A model generated the notes under the pieces. The model did no database searches. It was not told the origin of the DNA and saw only the letters and a list, made by a program, of their open reading frames with translations. Below are positions 1 to 8,504 of a stretch of 64,000 bases of DNA, piece after piece. The DNA lies in NCBI GenBank assembly GCA_013285645.1, contig JABDHJ010000012.1, positions 17,637 to 81,636 on the forward strand, written 5' to 3'. Origin of the DNA: Verrucomicrobiota bacterium (lineage in GTDB: Bacteria > Verrucomicrobiota > Verrucomicrobiia > Methylacidiphilales > UBA1321). The translations under genes and the position numbers were made by a program. How positions within the stretch are numbered: position 1 is the first letter of the stretch; every line of letters begins with the position of its first letter.

Positions 1-2
1 TG

Positions 3-500
3 ATCCACGCCCTGGACGATCTTCAGGGGTCAAAAAAATTCGACCTGATTTTTTTGGGATTAACCTACCGCAACAGCGCCTATACACGCGAATTTCTGGA
101 AGCACTGACGGCACGCCCTTGGTGCAAGTACGAAGGTTTTACGGACCGGGAAGGCCTCAAAGCACAATTGGCATCGGCAACGGGACTTATTCATCCGACT
201 CTGGAGGACAATTGCCCGATGGTCATTTTAGAGGCGATGGCGGCTGGCGTACCGGTTGCCGCATCGCGAATTGGAGGAATTCCGGATCTTATTCGTCACG
301 GAGAAACAGGCTTGCTTTTTGATCCTTTGGACAAACATGCGATTGCCGGGGCTGCCAGGGAGTTACTGGGAGATGCCGCGCAAGAACGGGCGGTTCGGGC
401 ACATGATGAAGCACTGTCGCGGTTTCATCCTCAAACCATTGCGACACGGCATGTGGAAATCTACGATGAGGTGATTTCCCTTTCTCAGGCTAAGCTCTAG
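3..500 (+). CDS. Glycosyltransferase family 4, C-terminal part (5' end outside window)
   Basis: The reading frame is open from the left window edge, so only the last ~165 residues are present. An internal TTG at 54 is not a likely start. The segment TLEDNCPMVILEAMAAGVPVA followed by IGGIPDLIRHGETGLLF is the nucleotide-sugar-binding half of GT-B fold glycosyltransferases of the GT4 family, including the conserved E of the EAMA motif that contacts the donor. Such enzymes transfer a sugar from a nucleotide donor during polysaccharide or LPS synthesis at the cytoplasmic face of the membrane. The acceptor cannot be told. The 3' end overlaps the convergent epimerase gene by 11 nt. The next three genes are also sugar-related, which supports a glycan cluster extending leftward. 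Confidence 0.85.
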   Translation: MHALDDLQGSKKFDLIFLGLTYRNSAYTREFLEALTARPWCKYEGFTDREGLKAQLASATGLIHPTLEDNCPMVILEAMAAGVPVAASRIGGIPDLIRHGETGLLFDPLDKHAIAGAARELLGDAAQERAVRAHDEALSRFHPQTIATRHVEIYDEVISLSQAKL

Positions 501-1437
501 CCTGGACTTTGAGCATGCGACCCAATCCGTCCGCCAGGGAAAATTGAGGTTGGTAACCGAAGGCAGCCTGCGCCGCTTCGATCGAAGCCTCTGAAATGCG
601 GATATCTCCGAGCCTGGCAGGACCAAACTTCGGTTTTAAAGTCTGACCTGTGAGGCGATTGATGGCATCGACGAGATCCAGCAGGGAAACCGAGCGACCG
701 GTGGCAATATTGAAGCGTTTTCCTGCCACCGCATCGACGGGGGCGGCAGCACATCTCGCCGCCGCTTCCACGACGTTCTCGACATAGACAAAGTCTCTTG
801 TTTGACCGCCATCCCCGAGGATTTCCGGTTCGCGGCCTTGAACCATCTGATGACAGAATCGCGCGATGACCCCGGAATATCCGGAATCATAAGACTGACG
901 AGGGCCGTAAACATTGAAAAATCTCAACGCAACGGCGGGCAGACCATAGAGATCAGAGAAGACCCGGCAATAGCCTTCGCTTGCAAGTTTTTGCAAGGCA
1001 TAGGGAGAAAGAGGATTGGTTGCCATCTGCTCCGTCTTGGGGTTGGCGGGCTCATTTCCATAAACGGCGCAGGAAGAAGCAAATATAAAGCGATCCACCC
1101 GGGCCTCGCGGGCGGCCAATAGAATTTTTAGCGTAATGTCGAGATTGTGCTGATGGCTTTTGAGGGGATCCTTCACCGATTCCGCCACTGAAGGGAGTGC
1201 AGCTAAGTGAAAGACCTGACAGCAGGAAGGCAGAATTTGGCGGAGCACGGCCTCATCGCCTGCGGTTGCTTCGATCAGGTCGAGATTCATCCCCGGCGTT
1301 TTCCAATCGAGATTGGAAACTTTGCCGGTGCTGAGGTTGTCGAGAACGACGACCGCCTGGTCTCGCTTACAAAAATATTCCGCCAAGTGCGATCCAATAA
1401 AACCGCAACCTCCAGTGATGAGAATTTTTTTTGCCAT
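490..1437 (-). CDS. NAD-dependent sugar epimerase (UDP-glucose 4-epimerase-like, extended SDR)
   Basis: A 315-residue extended short-chain dehydrogenase. The Rossmann motif GGCGFIGSHL lies at residues 9-18, the SSCAVYG strand at about 121-127, and the catalytic Y146/K150 in YALQK. FFNVYGPRQ and the ending 'RDFVYVENVVEA' type segment are typical of UDP-glucose/UDP-GlcNAc 4-epimerases and related dehydratases. Expected role: interconverting nucleotide sugars for surface glycans in the cytosol. The ATG at 1437 is chosen because the glycine motif follows directly; the frame stays open 69 codons upstream, but that part overlaps the next gene and has no family similarity. The exact substrate is not readable from the sequence. 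Confidence 0.9.
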   Translation of the reverse strand: MAKKILITGGCGFIGSHLAEYFCKRDQAVVVLDNLSTGKVSNLDWKTPGMNLDLIEATAGDEAVLRQILPSCCQVFHLAALPSVAESVKDPLKSHQHNLDITLKILLAAREARVDRFIFASSCAVYGNEPANPKTEQMATNPLSPYALQKLASEGYCRVFSDLYGLPAVALRFFNVYGPRQSYDSGYSGVIARFCHQMVQGREPEILGDGGQTRDFVYVENVVEAAARCAAAPVDAVAGKRFNIATGRSVSLLDLVDAINRLTGQTLKPKFGPARLGDIRISEASIEAAQAAFGYQPQFSLADGLGRMLKVQARA

Positions 1438-1472
1438 AGAATTTGGTAGGTTGGGAAGGATCCACTTCTTCT

Positions 1473-2291
1473 TTACGTCTGCCGTCTGTTTTTTTGCCGA
1501 CTGGCCATAAATGCTCCCGAGATATGGGCCAATTCTCCCATCCAGGCGATAAAGCAAAAATTCTCCCAAAGCAAATGCCTGGTGGCATGCGCGGCACCGA
1601 TTGCGAGCTGCCGAAGGCTCATGGGCCCTGCATCCGGCATGCAAGTGGTGACATCATCATAGGCTTTTCTGTACCGGTACACTGGGCCTTTGTCGTGACG
1701 ATAAAACATGCAGGCTTCCGGCGCTTCCGCGCAGCAGAAGCCTGTTTTGAGGGCCCATTTCCTCCATTCGCCATCTTCGCCCCTGGGGATAGTTTCATCG
1801 AAGGGATGTCTTTCCCACGCGGAACGAAAATAGAGCGCATTGGTGTTGCCTCCCCCGCGCCAATGCTTCGGGGAAACGGGCCCGCGATGAACGATGATCG
1901 TTTTCGTGAGCTTTTCGTACCCTTTCATGGAAAAAGCCTGCAATCCGTAGATGACAGCAGGGGTTTCCTCCAGTGTCGCCAGTGCCGCACGATAGCGGTC
2001 GAGAAAGTCCGCGTTAACCGGCACGCAATGGACGCTCAGCGATAACAGCCAATCATTTTTTGCGGCGCGAAATCCCAAGTTCAGGGTGTGGGAATAGTTA
2101 AACGGTTCGAGATTCCGGACGACTTTTGCGCCCGCCTGTTCTGCGAGGGCGACCGTGCCATCTGTTGAGTTCGTGTCCACGATGACGATTTCATCGGGCG
2201 GAGCGATTCTCATTTGGCTTAGGAGAATGCGCAGAGGCTTCTCGGAATTTGAAGTCCTGATGATGACGCTGATGCCGGTACCGGGGCTCAT
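1473..2291 (-). CDS. Glycosyltransferase family 2
   Basis: 272 residues with a GT-A fold start: ISVIIRTSNSEKPL, then DEIVIVDTNSTDGT, the usual nucleotide-binding Asp segment of GT2 enzymes at about residues 33-46. LLSLSVHCVP takes the place of the usual DxD-containing strand, so the metal-binding DxD is not obvious. HPFDETIPRGEDGEWRKWA looks like the GEDxxW acceptor and catalytic segment. Likely transfers a sugar for a surface polysaccharide. Its ATG overlaps the upstream gene's TGA (ATGA at 2288-2291), so the two are translationally coupled. Confidence 0.85.
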   Translation of the reverse strand: MSPGTGISVIIRTSNSEKPLRILLSQMRIAPPDEIVIVDTNSTDGTVALAEQAGAKVVRNLEPFNYSHTLNLGFRAAKNDWLLSLSVHCVPVNADFLDRYRAALATLEETPAVIYGLQAFSMKGYEKLTKTIIVHRGPVSPKHWRGGGNTNALYFRSAWERHPFDETIPRGEDGEWRKWALKTGFCCAEAPEACMFYRHDKGPVYRYRKAYDDVTTCMPDAGPMSLRQLAIGAAHATRHLLWENFCFIAWMGELAHISGAFMASRQKNRRQT

Positions 2292-3250
2292 GTCGGTAGA
2301 GTGGGTTTGGTGGAGGGACCCGATTGTTGCCTCAATTCACCCATCGCGCGGTCAATTGCCTCGCACACGAGATCCGGTTCGGGTCGATGTGTGTCGTTGG
2401 CGACAACGAAGATCGGCACATGAAAGACGTTCCAGCTTTTGCAGGTATCGATGCGCCATTGTCCATCGGCCCAGATCAAAATGGGCACACCGCACAACTG
2501 CGCGAGATGCATGGGGCCACTCAGTTCTCCCGCGAGCAGACGGACGGATGAGATGGCATTGATGCTTGACTGGAGGTCTTCGGAACGCAGGTCATCCACT
2601 CCCGCCGGGCAGTAGGAATAGAGAGGATGCCCGACGCAGCAGATGGAATAACCGCGCTGGCGGCAGGAGGCTGCGACTTGGTCGCAAAGGTCCGGGTCGT
2701 AGTTGCGCGTCTGGTCCGGGCCTTCCTTTTTCACCCGGCGAAAGTGAAAGGCCATATCGTAGAAACGCCCCGGCGGGGAGGATGCCCGCAGTAATTCAAA
2801 CTTTGCCGGCAGCAGATAACGTTTGTGGTAGCGCGTGCAAAGATGCAAGGCGGTAAGAACATCGTAATTTTTAAGTCCCAGTTCCTGCGCCTTGGCCCGG
2901 GCCATTTCCTCCCATTGCAACGGAGTCATTCGTCCATACCGATAACCGGCTTTTTCCAGGGCGATGTCATGCGTATGCACATGGCACCCAGGATAGAGCG
3001 CCTCGCGTCCGGGATACGTGATCACATGGACTTCGTCATACCGGCCAACCTGGGCTCGCACCCAGGCCTGCCAGTCCATCAACTCGTGTCCAAACTCGCC
3101 GGCAAAGGGACCCGCCACCAGGATTCGTCGCGGAAAAAAGCGGAGACGGAGCGCGCCCAGTGCTCCCACGATTTTATCGCCGAGGCTGAATTGATACGAT
3201 GCCGCGAGCGCCGCTTGGCGGAAAGATGAACTTGAAGTTTTAATGCCCAC
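2288..3250 (-). CDS. Glycan-cluster protein of unknown function
   Basis: 320 residues, first gene of a coupled pair with the GT2 gene. No family is certain. Visible blocks are VAGPFAGEFGHELMDWQAWVR near residues 45-65 and SGPMHLAQLCGVPILIWADG near 250-270. The second resembles the donor-site end of GT9 or GT-B enzymes, where a conserved serine/glycine stretch is followed by a 'xxHLA...G.P' helix. A glycosyltransferase-like or polysaccharide-processing role is an inference from that block and from the neighbours. No signal peptide or membrane segment is evident. The ATG at 3250 sits 380 nt after the divergent-side purB stop, with no closer alternative. Confidence 0.7.
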   Translation of the reverse strand: MGIKTSSSSFRQAALAASYQFSLGDKIVGALGALRLRFFPRRILVAGPFAGEFGHELMDWQAWVRAQVGRYDEVHVITYPGREALYPGCHVHTHDIALEKAGYRYGRMTPLQWEEMARAKAQELGLKNYDVLTALHLCTRYHKRYLLPAKFELLRASSPPGRFYDMAFHFRRVKKEGPDQTRNYDPDLCDQVAASCRQRGYSICCVGHPLYSYCPAGVDDLRSEDLQSSINAISSVRLLAGELSGPMHLAQLCGVPILIWADGQWRIDTCKSWNVFHVPIFVVANDTHRPEPDLVCEAIDRAMGELRQQSGPSTKPTLPT

Positions 3251-3337
3251 GGAATTCTAAGACCGCCCTTTTCAACAGGTCAAGGTCACGTTATCAGCTT
3301 GATGACTCGAAGATTCCAAAAAAATCTTCCGCAGGAA

Positions 3338-4630
3338 TCATAGTCCCAGCTTCTTGAACGTCTCATCCACATAGCGGAAATGACGCTCGGGCGAACAAAG
3401 TTCGTCGATCTCCTTTTCGGAAAGCACGGAAAGAATCTCCTTCGATTTCTTGAGATGGACCTGAAGCGGTTCGGTTCCGCGCCAGCAAGCCATCGAGGCG
3501 GCCTGAACGGCTTCGTAGGCGGTCTGGCGCGGCAGACCCTTGTCGGCCAGGGCGAGTAGGATGGTCTGGGAAAAAATGAGGCCCTTCGATTTGGCCAGAT
3601 TGTTGGCCATGTTCTCGGGATAGACAATCTGCCGCGCGACGAGGTCGGTCGTGAGCTTGAGCATGTAGCTGAGCAACTCGCAGCTATCCGGAAAGATGAT
3701 CCGCTCGACCGAAGAATGGGATATGTCGCGTTCGTGCCAAAGCGCCACATTTTCCAGCGCCGCGACCGCATTACCGCGAATGACCCGCGCCAAACCACTG
3801 AGCTTCTCGCCCGTGATCGGGTTGCGCTTGTGCGGCATGGCGCTGCTGCCTTTTTGCCCGGCCGCGAAGAACTCCTCCACTTCGAGCACCTCGGTACGCT
3901 GGAGATGGCGGAACTCCGTCGCCCAACGATCGATGCTGCTAGCAATGAGCGCCAGCGTGCTCATGAAATGGGCGTGCCGATCCCGCTGAATGATCTGCGT
4001 GGAAAGGTCCGCCGCCTTGAGACCCAGTTTCGTGCAGACATATTCTTCCACGCGAGGATCAAGATGCGCGTGCGTCCCAACGGCCCCGGAAAGCTTCCCC
4101 ACCGCGATCTGCTCCTTCGCTTCCGACAGCCGCTTGATCGCCCGGCCAAACTCGTCGTACATCAGAGCCAGCTTGAGACCATAGGTGATCGGTTCCGCAT
4201 GAATGCCGTGCGACCGCCCCATCATCGGCGTAAACTTGTGTTCCTTCGCGCGAACGGCGACCGCTTCACGAAGTTTCCCGAGGTCGGCAAGAAGCAAATC
4301 GGCACTCGCGACACATTGCAGTGCAAGAGTGGTATCGAGCAAATCAGACGAAGTCAGTCCGCGATGAATGAACCGGCCCGGCCCGCCAACGTTCGCCCCG
4401 ACATCCTCTAGAAAAGCGATGACGTCATGGTTCGTGCGCTTCTCATTTTCGCGCACTTTCTCGATATCGAACTTCGCCTTGGCGCGGATAATTTGCGCGT
4501 CTTCGGCGGGAATATGTCCGAATCGCGCCATGCCTTCGCAGGCGAGCACTTCAATTTCGAGCCAGTGATTAAGCTTGGCCTCTTCGCTCCAAAGCGCGGC
4601 CATTTCAGGACGGGAATAACGTGGGATCAT
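3338..4630 (-). CDS. purB: Adenylosuccinate lyase
   Basis: 430 residues, the normal length of the Bacillus-type enzyme. It cleaves SAICAR to AICAR and adenylosuccinate to AMP plus fumarate in purine synthesis. The fumarate lyase signature SSAMPHKRNP is at about residues 262-271, TSSD at about 90 and the catalytic-His region GTHAHLDPRVE at about 190. The ATG at 4630 (IPRYSRPEMAALW) is the family's standard N-terminus. The frame extends 26 codons upstream but without similarity. Stand-alone gene; no other pur gene nearby. Confidence 0.96.
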   Translation of the reverse strand: MIPRYSRPEMAALWSEEAKLNHWLEIEVLACEGMARFGHIPAEDAQIIRAKAKFDIEKVRENEKRTNHDVIAFLEDVGANVGGPGRFIHRGLTSSDLLDTTLALQCVASADLLLADLGKLREAVAVRAKEHKFTPMMGRSHGIHAEPITYGLKLALMYDEFGRAIKRLSEAKEQIAVGKLSGAVGTHAHLDPRVEEYVCTKLGLKAADLSTQIIQRDRHAHFMSTLALIASSIDRWATEFRHLQRTEVLEVEEFFAAGQKGSSAMPHKRNPITGEKLSGLARVIRGNAVAALENVALWHERDISHSSVERIIFPDSCELLSYMLKLTTDLVARQIVYPENMANNLAKSKGLIFSQTILLALADKGLPRQTAYEAVQAASMACWRGTEPLQVHLKKSKEILSVLSEKEIDELCSPERHFRYVDETFKKLGL

Positions 4631-4647
4631 CTGAAGAAAGAGCTTAG

Positions 4648-4809
4648 GAGCGGAAATGGAGATGTGAAGACAAAGTATCCTTTCTCCAAGTTGACATAAA
4701 TGCGACAAAAGCCGAAATTAGGACCTTTGATTCCTCGCATGATGGCATGCCCCAAGGCTGGACCGGAACATTGGATAACCTCGCCGAATACCTGGCGAAC
4801 AATCCGTAA
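4648..4809 (+). pseudogene. Remnant of an SRPBCC/AHSA1-family gene (C-terminal end)
   Basis: A start-less open frame of 53 codons ends with HDGMPQGWTGTLDNLAEYLANNP and a TAA. This matches the usual C-terminus of SRPBCC (AHSA1-like) proteins, where a 'GW...L..LA.YL' helix ends the fold. No ATG, GTG or TTG suits it and no N-terminal half is visible upstream, where purB begins on the other strand. SRPBCC, VOC/PhnB and DoxX genes often sit together, and the next two genes are a VOC and a DoxX-like gene. That supports a decayed first member of such a trio, but the remnant is short. Confidence 0.4.
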
Positions 4810-4826
4810 TTAAAGAAAACCCTACC

Positions 4827-5279
4827 ATGCAAAAGATCACCCCGTTTTTGTGGTTCGATAACAAAGCCGAAGAAGCCGCCAGGTTCTATTGTTCGATTTT
4901 TAAAGACTCGAAAATCGTGAAGGTGGCTAGGGACGAGAAAAAAGTCTGGTGCGTGACCCTTAAAATCAACGGCCAGGAGTTGATGGCCTTCAACGGCGGC
5001 CCTCGTTTCAAGTTCACCCATGCCATCTCGCTCTTCGTTCACTGCAAGACACAGCGCGAAGTGGACGACTATTGGGAGAAGCTTTCGAAAGGCGGAGAAA
5101 AAGGGCAGTGCGGCTGGCTGAAAGACAAATACGGCCTATCTTGGCAAATCATTCCCGAGACCCTGGGCGATCTCCTCCAGGAAAAGGATCCTGTCAAGGC
5201 GGACCGCGTTTTTAATGCTATGCTGAAAATGACGAAAATTGACATCAAAGCCTTAAAGAAAGCTCATGCTCAGAAATGA
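4827..5279 (+). CDS. VOC-family protein (PhnB / 3-demethylubiquinone methyltransferase-like)
   Basis: 150 residues, a complete small VOC (vicinal oxygen chelate) protein. It begins ITPFLWFDNKAEEAARFYCSIF, the signature opening of the PhnB-like subfamily, and continues with FNGGPRFKFTHAISLFVHCKTQ and DKYGLSWQIIPE, also typical. Despite the legacy '3-demethylubiquinone-9 3-methyltransferase' name, the biochemical role of these proteins is generally unknown. It follows an SRPBCC remnant and precedes a DoxX-like gene by 31 nt, so co-transcription is likely. Confidence 0.88.
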   Translation: MQKITPFLWFDNKAEEAARFYCSIFKDSKIVKVARDEKKVWCVTLKINGQELMAFNGGPRFKFTHAISLFVHCKTQREVDDYWEKLSKGGEKGQCGWLKDKYGLSWQIIPETLGDLLQEKDPVKADRVFNAMLKMTKIDIKALKKAHAQK

Positions 5280-5310
5280 AACGTCGCTTCAATGAAATGG
5301 TAAATAAATC

Positions 5311-5691
5311 ATGAAAATCGCAACCAACATCGTCGGAGGCCTCCTCGGCTTTCTCTTCATCGCGTTCTCACTCATCGTCCTGCTGAACCTCATCCAACCA
5401 CCGCCGCCGCCAGCTGGCTCGCTGGTCGATCTGTTCATGAAGGCATTTGTTCCGTCCGGTTGGTTGACGATGGTCAAGATTTTCGAATTGACCGGTGGCA
5501 TTCTCGTCGCCATTCCGAAAACCCGTAACTTTGGACTCCTGATACTTGGCCCCATCATCATTAATATCCTGGCCTTCCACATCCTTGTCGCCAAGGGAGA
5601 GGGTCTGGTCGGAATTCCTCTCTTCATCGCCTTCCTCGCCTTGTTCCTCCTGTGGGCCGAACGCAAATCGTTCCTTGGATTGCTGCACTAA
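5311..5691 (+). CDS. DoxX-like four-helix membrane protein
   Basis: 126 residues with four hydrophobic segments at about 4-26, 46-66, 73-93 and 100-118. The arrangement, with FELTGGILVAIPKTRNFGLLILGPIIINILAFH in the middle, matches the DoxX/DoxD-like membrane family. Function in this branch is not established; DoxX proteins are linked to thiol or redox-related membrane complexes in some bacteria. It lies directly downstream of the VOC gene and converges with the NTF2-like gene, whose stop is 1 nt away. Confidence 0.75.
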   Translation: MKIATNIVGGLLGFLFIAFSLIVLLNLIQPPPPPAGSLVDLFMKAFVPSGWLTMVKIFELTGGILVAIPKTRNFGLLILGPIIINILAFHILVAKGEGLVGIPLFIAFLALFLLWAERKSFLGLLH

Positions 5692-5692
5692 A

Positions 5693-6160
5693 TCACAGAC
5701 CCAGATCGGAAAGACCTGGCTGGTCGTCGGGGCGGCGACCAGAAGGCCAGAAGAATTTCCGGTCTGCTTCCTTGATGGGCAAATCGTTGATACTCGCAAA
5801 CCGAAATTGCATCAGGCCGTCCGGATTAAACTCCCAATTCTCGTTTCCATAAGATCGGAACCAATTTCCGCTATCGTCATGCCACTCATAGGCAAACCGG
5901 ACCGCGATCCGGTTTGCATGAAACGCCCAGAGTTCCTTGATCAGCCGGTAATCCAATTCCTTCGTCCATTTCCTGGTAAGAAATTGAACGATGGCTTCCC
6001 GGCCCGTGACGAATTCCGAACGGTTTCGCCAGACACTGTCAGCGGCGTAAGCCAACGAGACTTTTTCTGGATCACGACTATTCCAGCCATCCTCCGCCAG
6101 CCGCACTTTCTGTACGGCCGAACCATGATCAAAAGGTGGTAGAGGCGGTCTTTCGTTCAT
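5693..6160 (-). CDS. NTF2-like protein (DUF1348 family)
   Basis: 155 residues. The cone-shaped NTF2/SnoaL fold is indicated by [36 protein letters not shown] at the start. [31 protein letters not shown] is characteristic of DUF1348. Members are single-domain cytosolic proteins without a proven reaction. It is convergent with the DoxX-like gene and starts with an ATG at 6160. Confidence 0.85.
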   Translation of the reverse strand: MNERPPLPPFDHGSAVQKVRLAEDGWNSRDPEKVSLAYAADSVWRNRSEFVTGREAIVQFLTRKWTKELDYRLIKELWAFHANRIAVRFAYEWHDDSGNWFRSYGNENWEFNPDGLMQFRFASINDLPIKEADRKFFWPSGRRPDDQPGLSDLGL

Positions 6161-6715
6161 TTTGTCCCTTATGAATTTGTGCTTCGAGTTCGGTGATTCT
6201 CACATAAAATCCAAATTTTTACGAATCAATAGCAGTTCACCGCCGATTGGCCGCTGCCGCAAAATTTTGATCGGAAAACCTGGCGCGCTTGCAACCATAC
6301 TTTTATGTCTTTCGTCATACCTCCCGGAGCTTCTTCCTCATGGCCTACGAATGGCTGCGGGTCCTGAATTTCTGACGCGGTGCTTTGCGCAGCAAATGCG
6401 CAAAATTTCACCGCATAGACGCATCTGCAAGGTGCGGCCCCTTGTACAAAATCGTTTCTAGACTATGTTTAGGTATCGATCGCTAGGCCCGCTTGATCGA
6501 CGTAAGTTTTATGAGTGCAACTCGGTTTTTCACAGGAAAAATCAAGAGGATATCGGGATCCGGCCTCCAGGCGTTTTCAGCGATCCGATCATCCTTTCTT
6601 CGCCGAACGCAAAAGCTGTTCAACCGCAAGATTGTCCACATCCCACAACCGATGATGATTCCTCCTATGAAACCCAACACCCATCCCCACCCACTTTACC
6701 GAAAGCGTGATTACT
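6161..6715. other. Non-coding gap between NTF2-like and MFS genes
   Basis: About 555 nt without a convincing gene. The short frames here lack family motifs. One small hairpin is visible, TTTGCGCA (6384-6391) pairing with TGCGCAAA (6397-6404). The region is AT-richer than its neighbours and should hold the promoters of both divergent genes. Confidence 0.5.
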
Positions 6716-8164
6716 ATGTTAGACATACTTGACCGCAAATATTCTGTAGCCGGTCCCGGCTATAATCGCTGGCTGGTGCCGCCCGCCGCCCTGGCGATTC
6801 ATCTCTGCATCGGGCAGGTCTACGCGTTCAGTGTCTTCATTTTACCGATGACCAAACTTCTGGGCACCACCCACTCGGTACCGGGAGACTGGACGCAATC
6901 GCAACTCGCCGTAATATTTTCGATTGCGATTTTCTTCCTCGGCCTTTCCGCCGCTCTCTTTGGCAAATGGGTGGAAAAGGAGGGGCCGCGCAAGGCCATG
7001 TTTGCCGCCGCCAGTTGTTTTGGCAGCGGCTTCATCGTAGCCGCGGCCGGCGTGACCCTGCACAACCTCTGGCTCGTCTACCTGGGCTACGGAGTGCTCG
7101 GCGGCATCGGTCTGGGCATTGGATACATCTCGCCTGTTTCGACGCTGGTGAAATGGTTTCCTGACCGTCCGGGCATGGCCACCGGGATGGCGATCATGGG
7201 TTTCGGGGGCGGTGCCATGATCGGAAGCCCGCTGGCAGTGGGGCTCATGAAATTTTATTCGACTCCCTTCTCGGTCGGTGTCGTCGAGACCATGCTGACC
7301 ATGGGCGCGATTTATTTTCTCTTCATGATGTTCGGCGTATTTACCGTTCGCGTACCTGCGCCGTACTGGAAACCGGCGGGCTTTGTACCGGACGATCAGC
7401 CGCACAAGCTGGTCACCAACGCGAACGTCCTGGCTGATGACGCCTGGAAAACGCGCCCCTTCTGGCTTCTGTGGGTCATTCTCTGTTTCAACGTGACGGC
7501 GGGAATCGGCATTCTTGAGCAAGCCTCGCCGATGATCCAGGAGATGCTTCTGGTCCCGGCCGCCACCAAGGGAATTGATCCGGCCAATACAACGGCGATG
7601 GCCCAGGCCACGGCGCCTCTGGCTGCGGTGGCTGGGGGATTCGTCGGTCTGTTGAGCCTTTTCAACATGTTGGGACGTTTCTTCTGGTCTTCGATTTCCG
7701 ATTATATTGGGCGCAAGAACGTCTATTTCATCTATCTCCTGCTCGGTTCCGTGCTTTATTTTCTGATTCCGATCGCGGGCCGGATGGGGAGCACGCCGCT
7801 GTTCGTCGGCGTCTGCGTATTGATCCTGACCATGTATGGCGGAGGCTTCGCGACAATCCCGGCCTATTTGCGGGATCTCTTCGGCACGATGCAGGTTGGC
7901 GCCATTCACGGTCGGCTGATTACCGCCTGGTCGGTGGCAGGCGTGCTTGGGCCTTTGCTCGTCAACGGCATCCGGGACTATCAGATCGCTCACGGAGCCG
8001 TGGGGGTCGAACGCTACGCGCCCACGATGTATCTCATGTGCGCGCTGCTCCTCATCGCCGCGCTGTGCAATTATCTGGTGGGCCCGGTCGACTCCAAATA
8101 TCACGTTCGGGTGAAGGACCTCGGCCATGTCCCAGCAACCGAACTTCAATTGAAAGGAAAATAA
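6716..8164 (+). CDS. OFA-type MFS transporter (oxalate/formate antiporter family)
   Basis: 482 residues from the ATG at 6716; a GTG at 6707 is possible, but GAAAG at 6701-6705 is spaced for the ATG. The opening RWLVPPAALAIHLCIGQVYAFSVF is the hallmark of the OFA family. About twelve membrane segments are visible, plus the MFS loop FGKWVEKEGPRKA and the second-half FWSSISDYIGRKN. OFA carriers exchange small carboxylates such as oxalate and formate across the inner membrane; the substrate here is not proven. A 50-residue companion gene starts 3 nt after the stop, a pairing seen with other OFA carriers. Confidence 0.9.
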   Translation: MLDILDRKYSVAGPGYNRWLVPPAALAIHLCIGQVYAFSVFILPMTKLLGTTHSVPGDWTQSQLAVIFSIAIFFLGLSAALFGKWVEKEGPRKAMFAAASCFGSGFIVAAAGVTLHNLWLVYLGYGVLGGIGLGIGYISPVSTLVKWFPDRPGMATGMAIMGFGGGAMIGSPLAVGLMKFYSTPFSVGVVETMLTMGAIYFLFMMFGVFTVRVPAPYWKPAGFVPDDQPHKLVTNANVLADDAWKTRPFWLLWVILCFNVTAGIGILEQASPMIQEMLLVPAATKGIDPANTTAMAQATAPLAAVAGGFVGLLSLFNMLGRFFWSSISDYIGRKNVYFIYLLLGSVLYFLIPIAGRMGSTPLFVGVCVLILTMYGGGFATIPAYLRDLFGTMQVGAIHGRLITAWSVAGVLGPLLVNGIRDYQIAHGAVGVERYAPTMYLMCALLLIAALCNYLVGPVDSKYHVRVKDLGHVPATELQLKGK

Positions 8165-8167
8165 ATC

Positions 8168-8320
8168 ATGACTGCCATGCCTCGCTTTTCAAGTCAGCCG
8201 ATGGAACGCCGTCCGTCCCGGTCGTGGGCGCTTATCATCACGACTTGGCTTTTTGTCGGCGTACCGCTTGCCTGGGGCGTAACCCAGAGCATCATCAAGT
8301 CGATGGCGCTTTTTCACTGA
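8168..8320 (+). CDS. MFS transporter small subunit
   Basis: A 50-residue protein: a basic N-terminus (MERRPSRS) followed by one membrane helix, WALIITTWLFVGVPLAWGV, and a short tail. Small one-helix proteins with a 'W...GVPLAWGV' core are encoded immediately after OFA-family MFS genes in many bacteria and are annotated as MFS transporter small subunits. It begins 3 nt after the MFS stop, so translation is probably coupled. Its length places it below most gene-finder cutoffs. Confidence 0.75.
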   Translation: MTAMPRFSSQPMERRPSRSWALIITTWLFVGVPLAWGVTQSIIKSMALFH

Positions 8321-8376
8321 AACCAGTGACGAAATTTAAATATCGTCCGAGGCGTTCGCAAGATGCCACCCTAAAA

Positions 8377-8436
8377 GTGCCCGAGGTGGGAGTCGAACCC
8401 ACACGAGGGTTTCCCCTATCAGGATTTTAAGTCCTG
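8377..8436 (-). repeat. att site: displaced 3' half of tRNA-Leu(TAA)
   Basis: Read on the minus strand this contains the anticodon arm with TAA, a variable arm, the T arm and acceptor 3' strand of tRNA-Leu, but the sequence upstream cannot form the D arm or pair with the acceptor. Two blocks, 8377-8405 and 8419-8436, are identical to 18803-18831 and 18845-18862; the variable arm between them differs. This is the expected left junction of an element that entered the tRNA gene. Confidence 0.85.
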
Positions 8437-8474
8437 CTTATACTACCTCTGATAGATAGCGATTTGCATTGACT

Positions 8475-8497
8475 AGTGACACGATGGTGACATGATA
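8475..8497. promoter_or_regulatory. Putative integrase arm-type site, left end
   Basis: AGTGACACGATGGTGACATG plus GATA-type ending, containing two GTGACA hexamers 11 bp apart (one helical turn). A 20/23 match in the same orientation lies near the right end at 18702-18724. A pair of matching sites just inside both junctions fits recombinase or excisionase arm binding. It sits immediately before the integrase start codon, so autoregulation is possible. Confidence 0.5.
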
Positions 8498-8504
8498 AGG
8501 GCCT

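Noticed and set aside
6842..8149. 435-codon open frame antisense to the MFS gene
   Set aside because: Low-complexity, His/Arg/Asp-rich product with no family motif; it is the complement of a highly biased membrane-protein gene.
8377..8461. A second complete tRNA-Leu at the left junction
   Set aside because: The 3' half looks good, but the upstream sequence cannot form an acceptor stem or D arm, so it is an att remnant.
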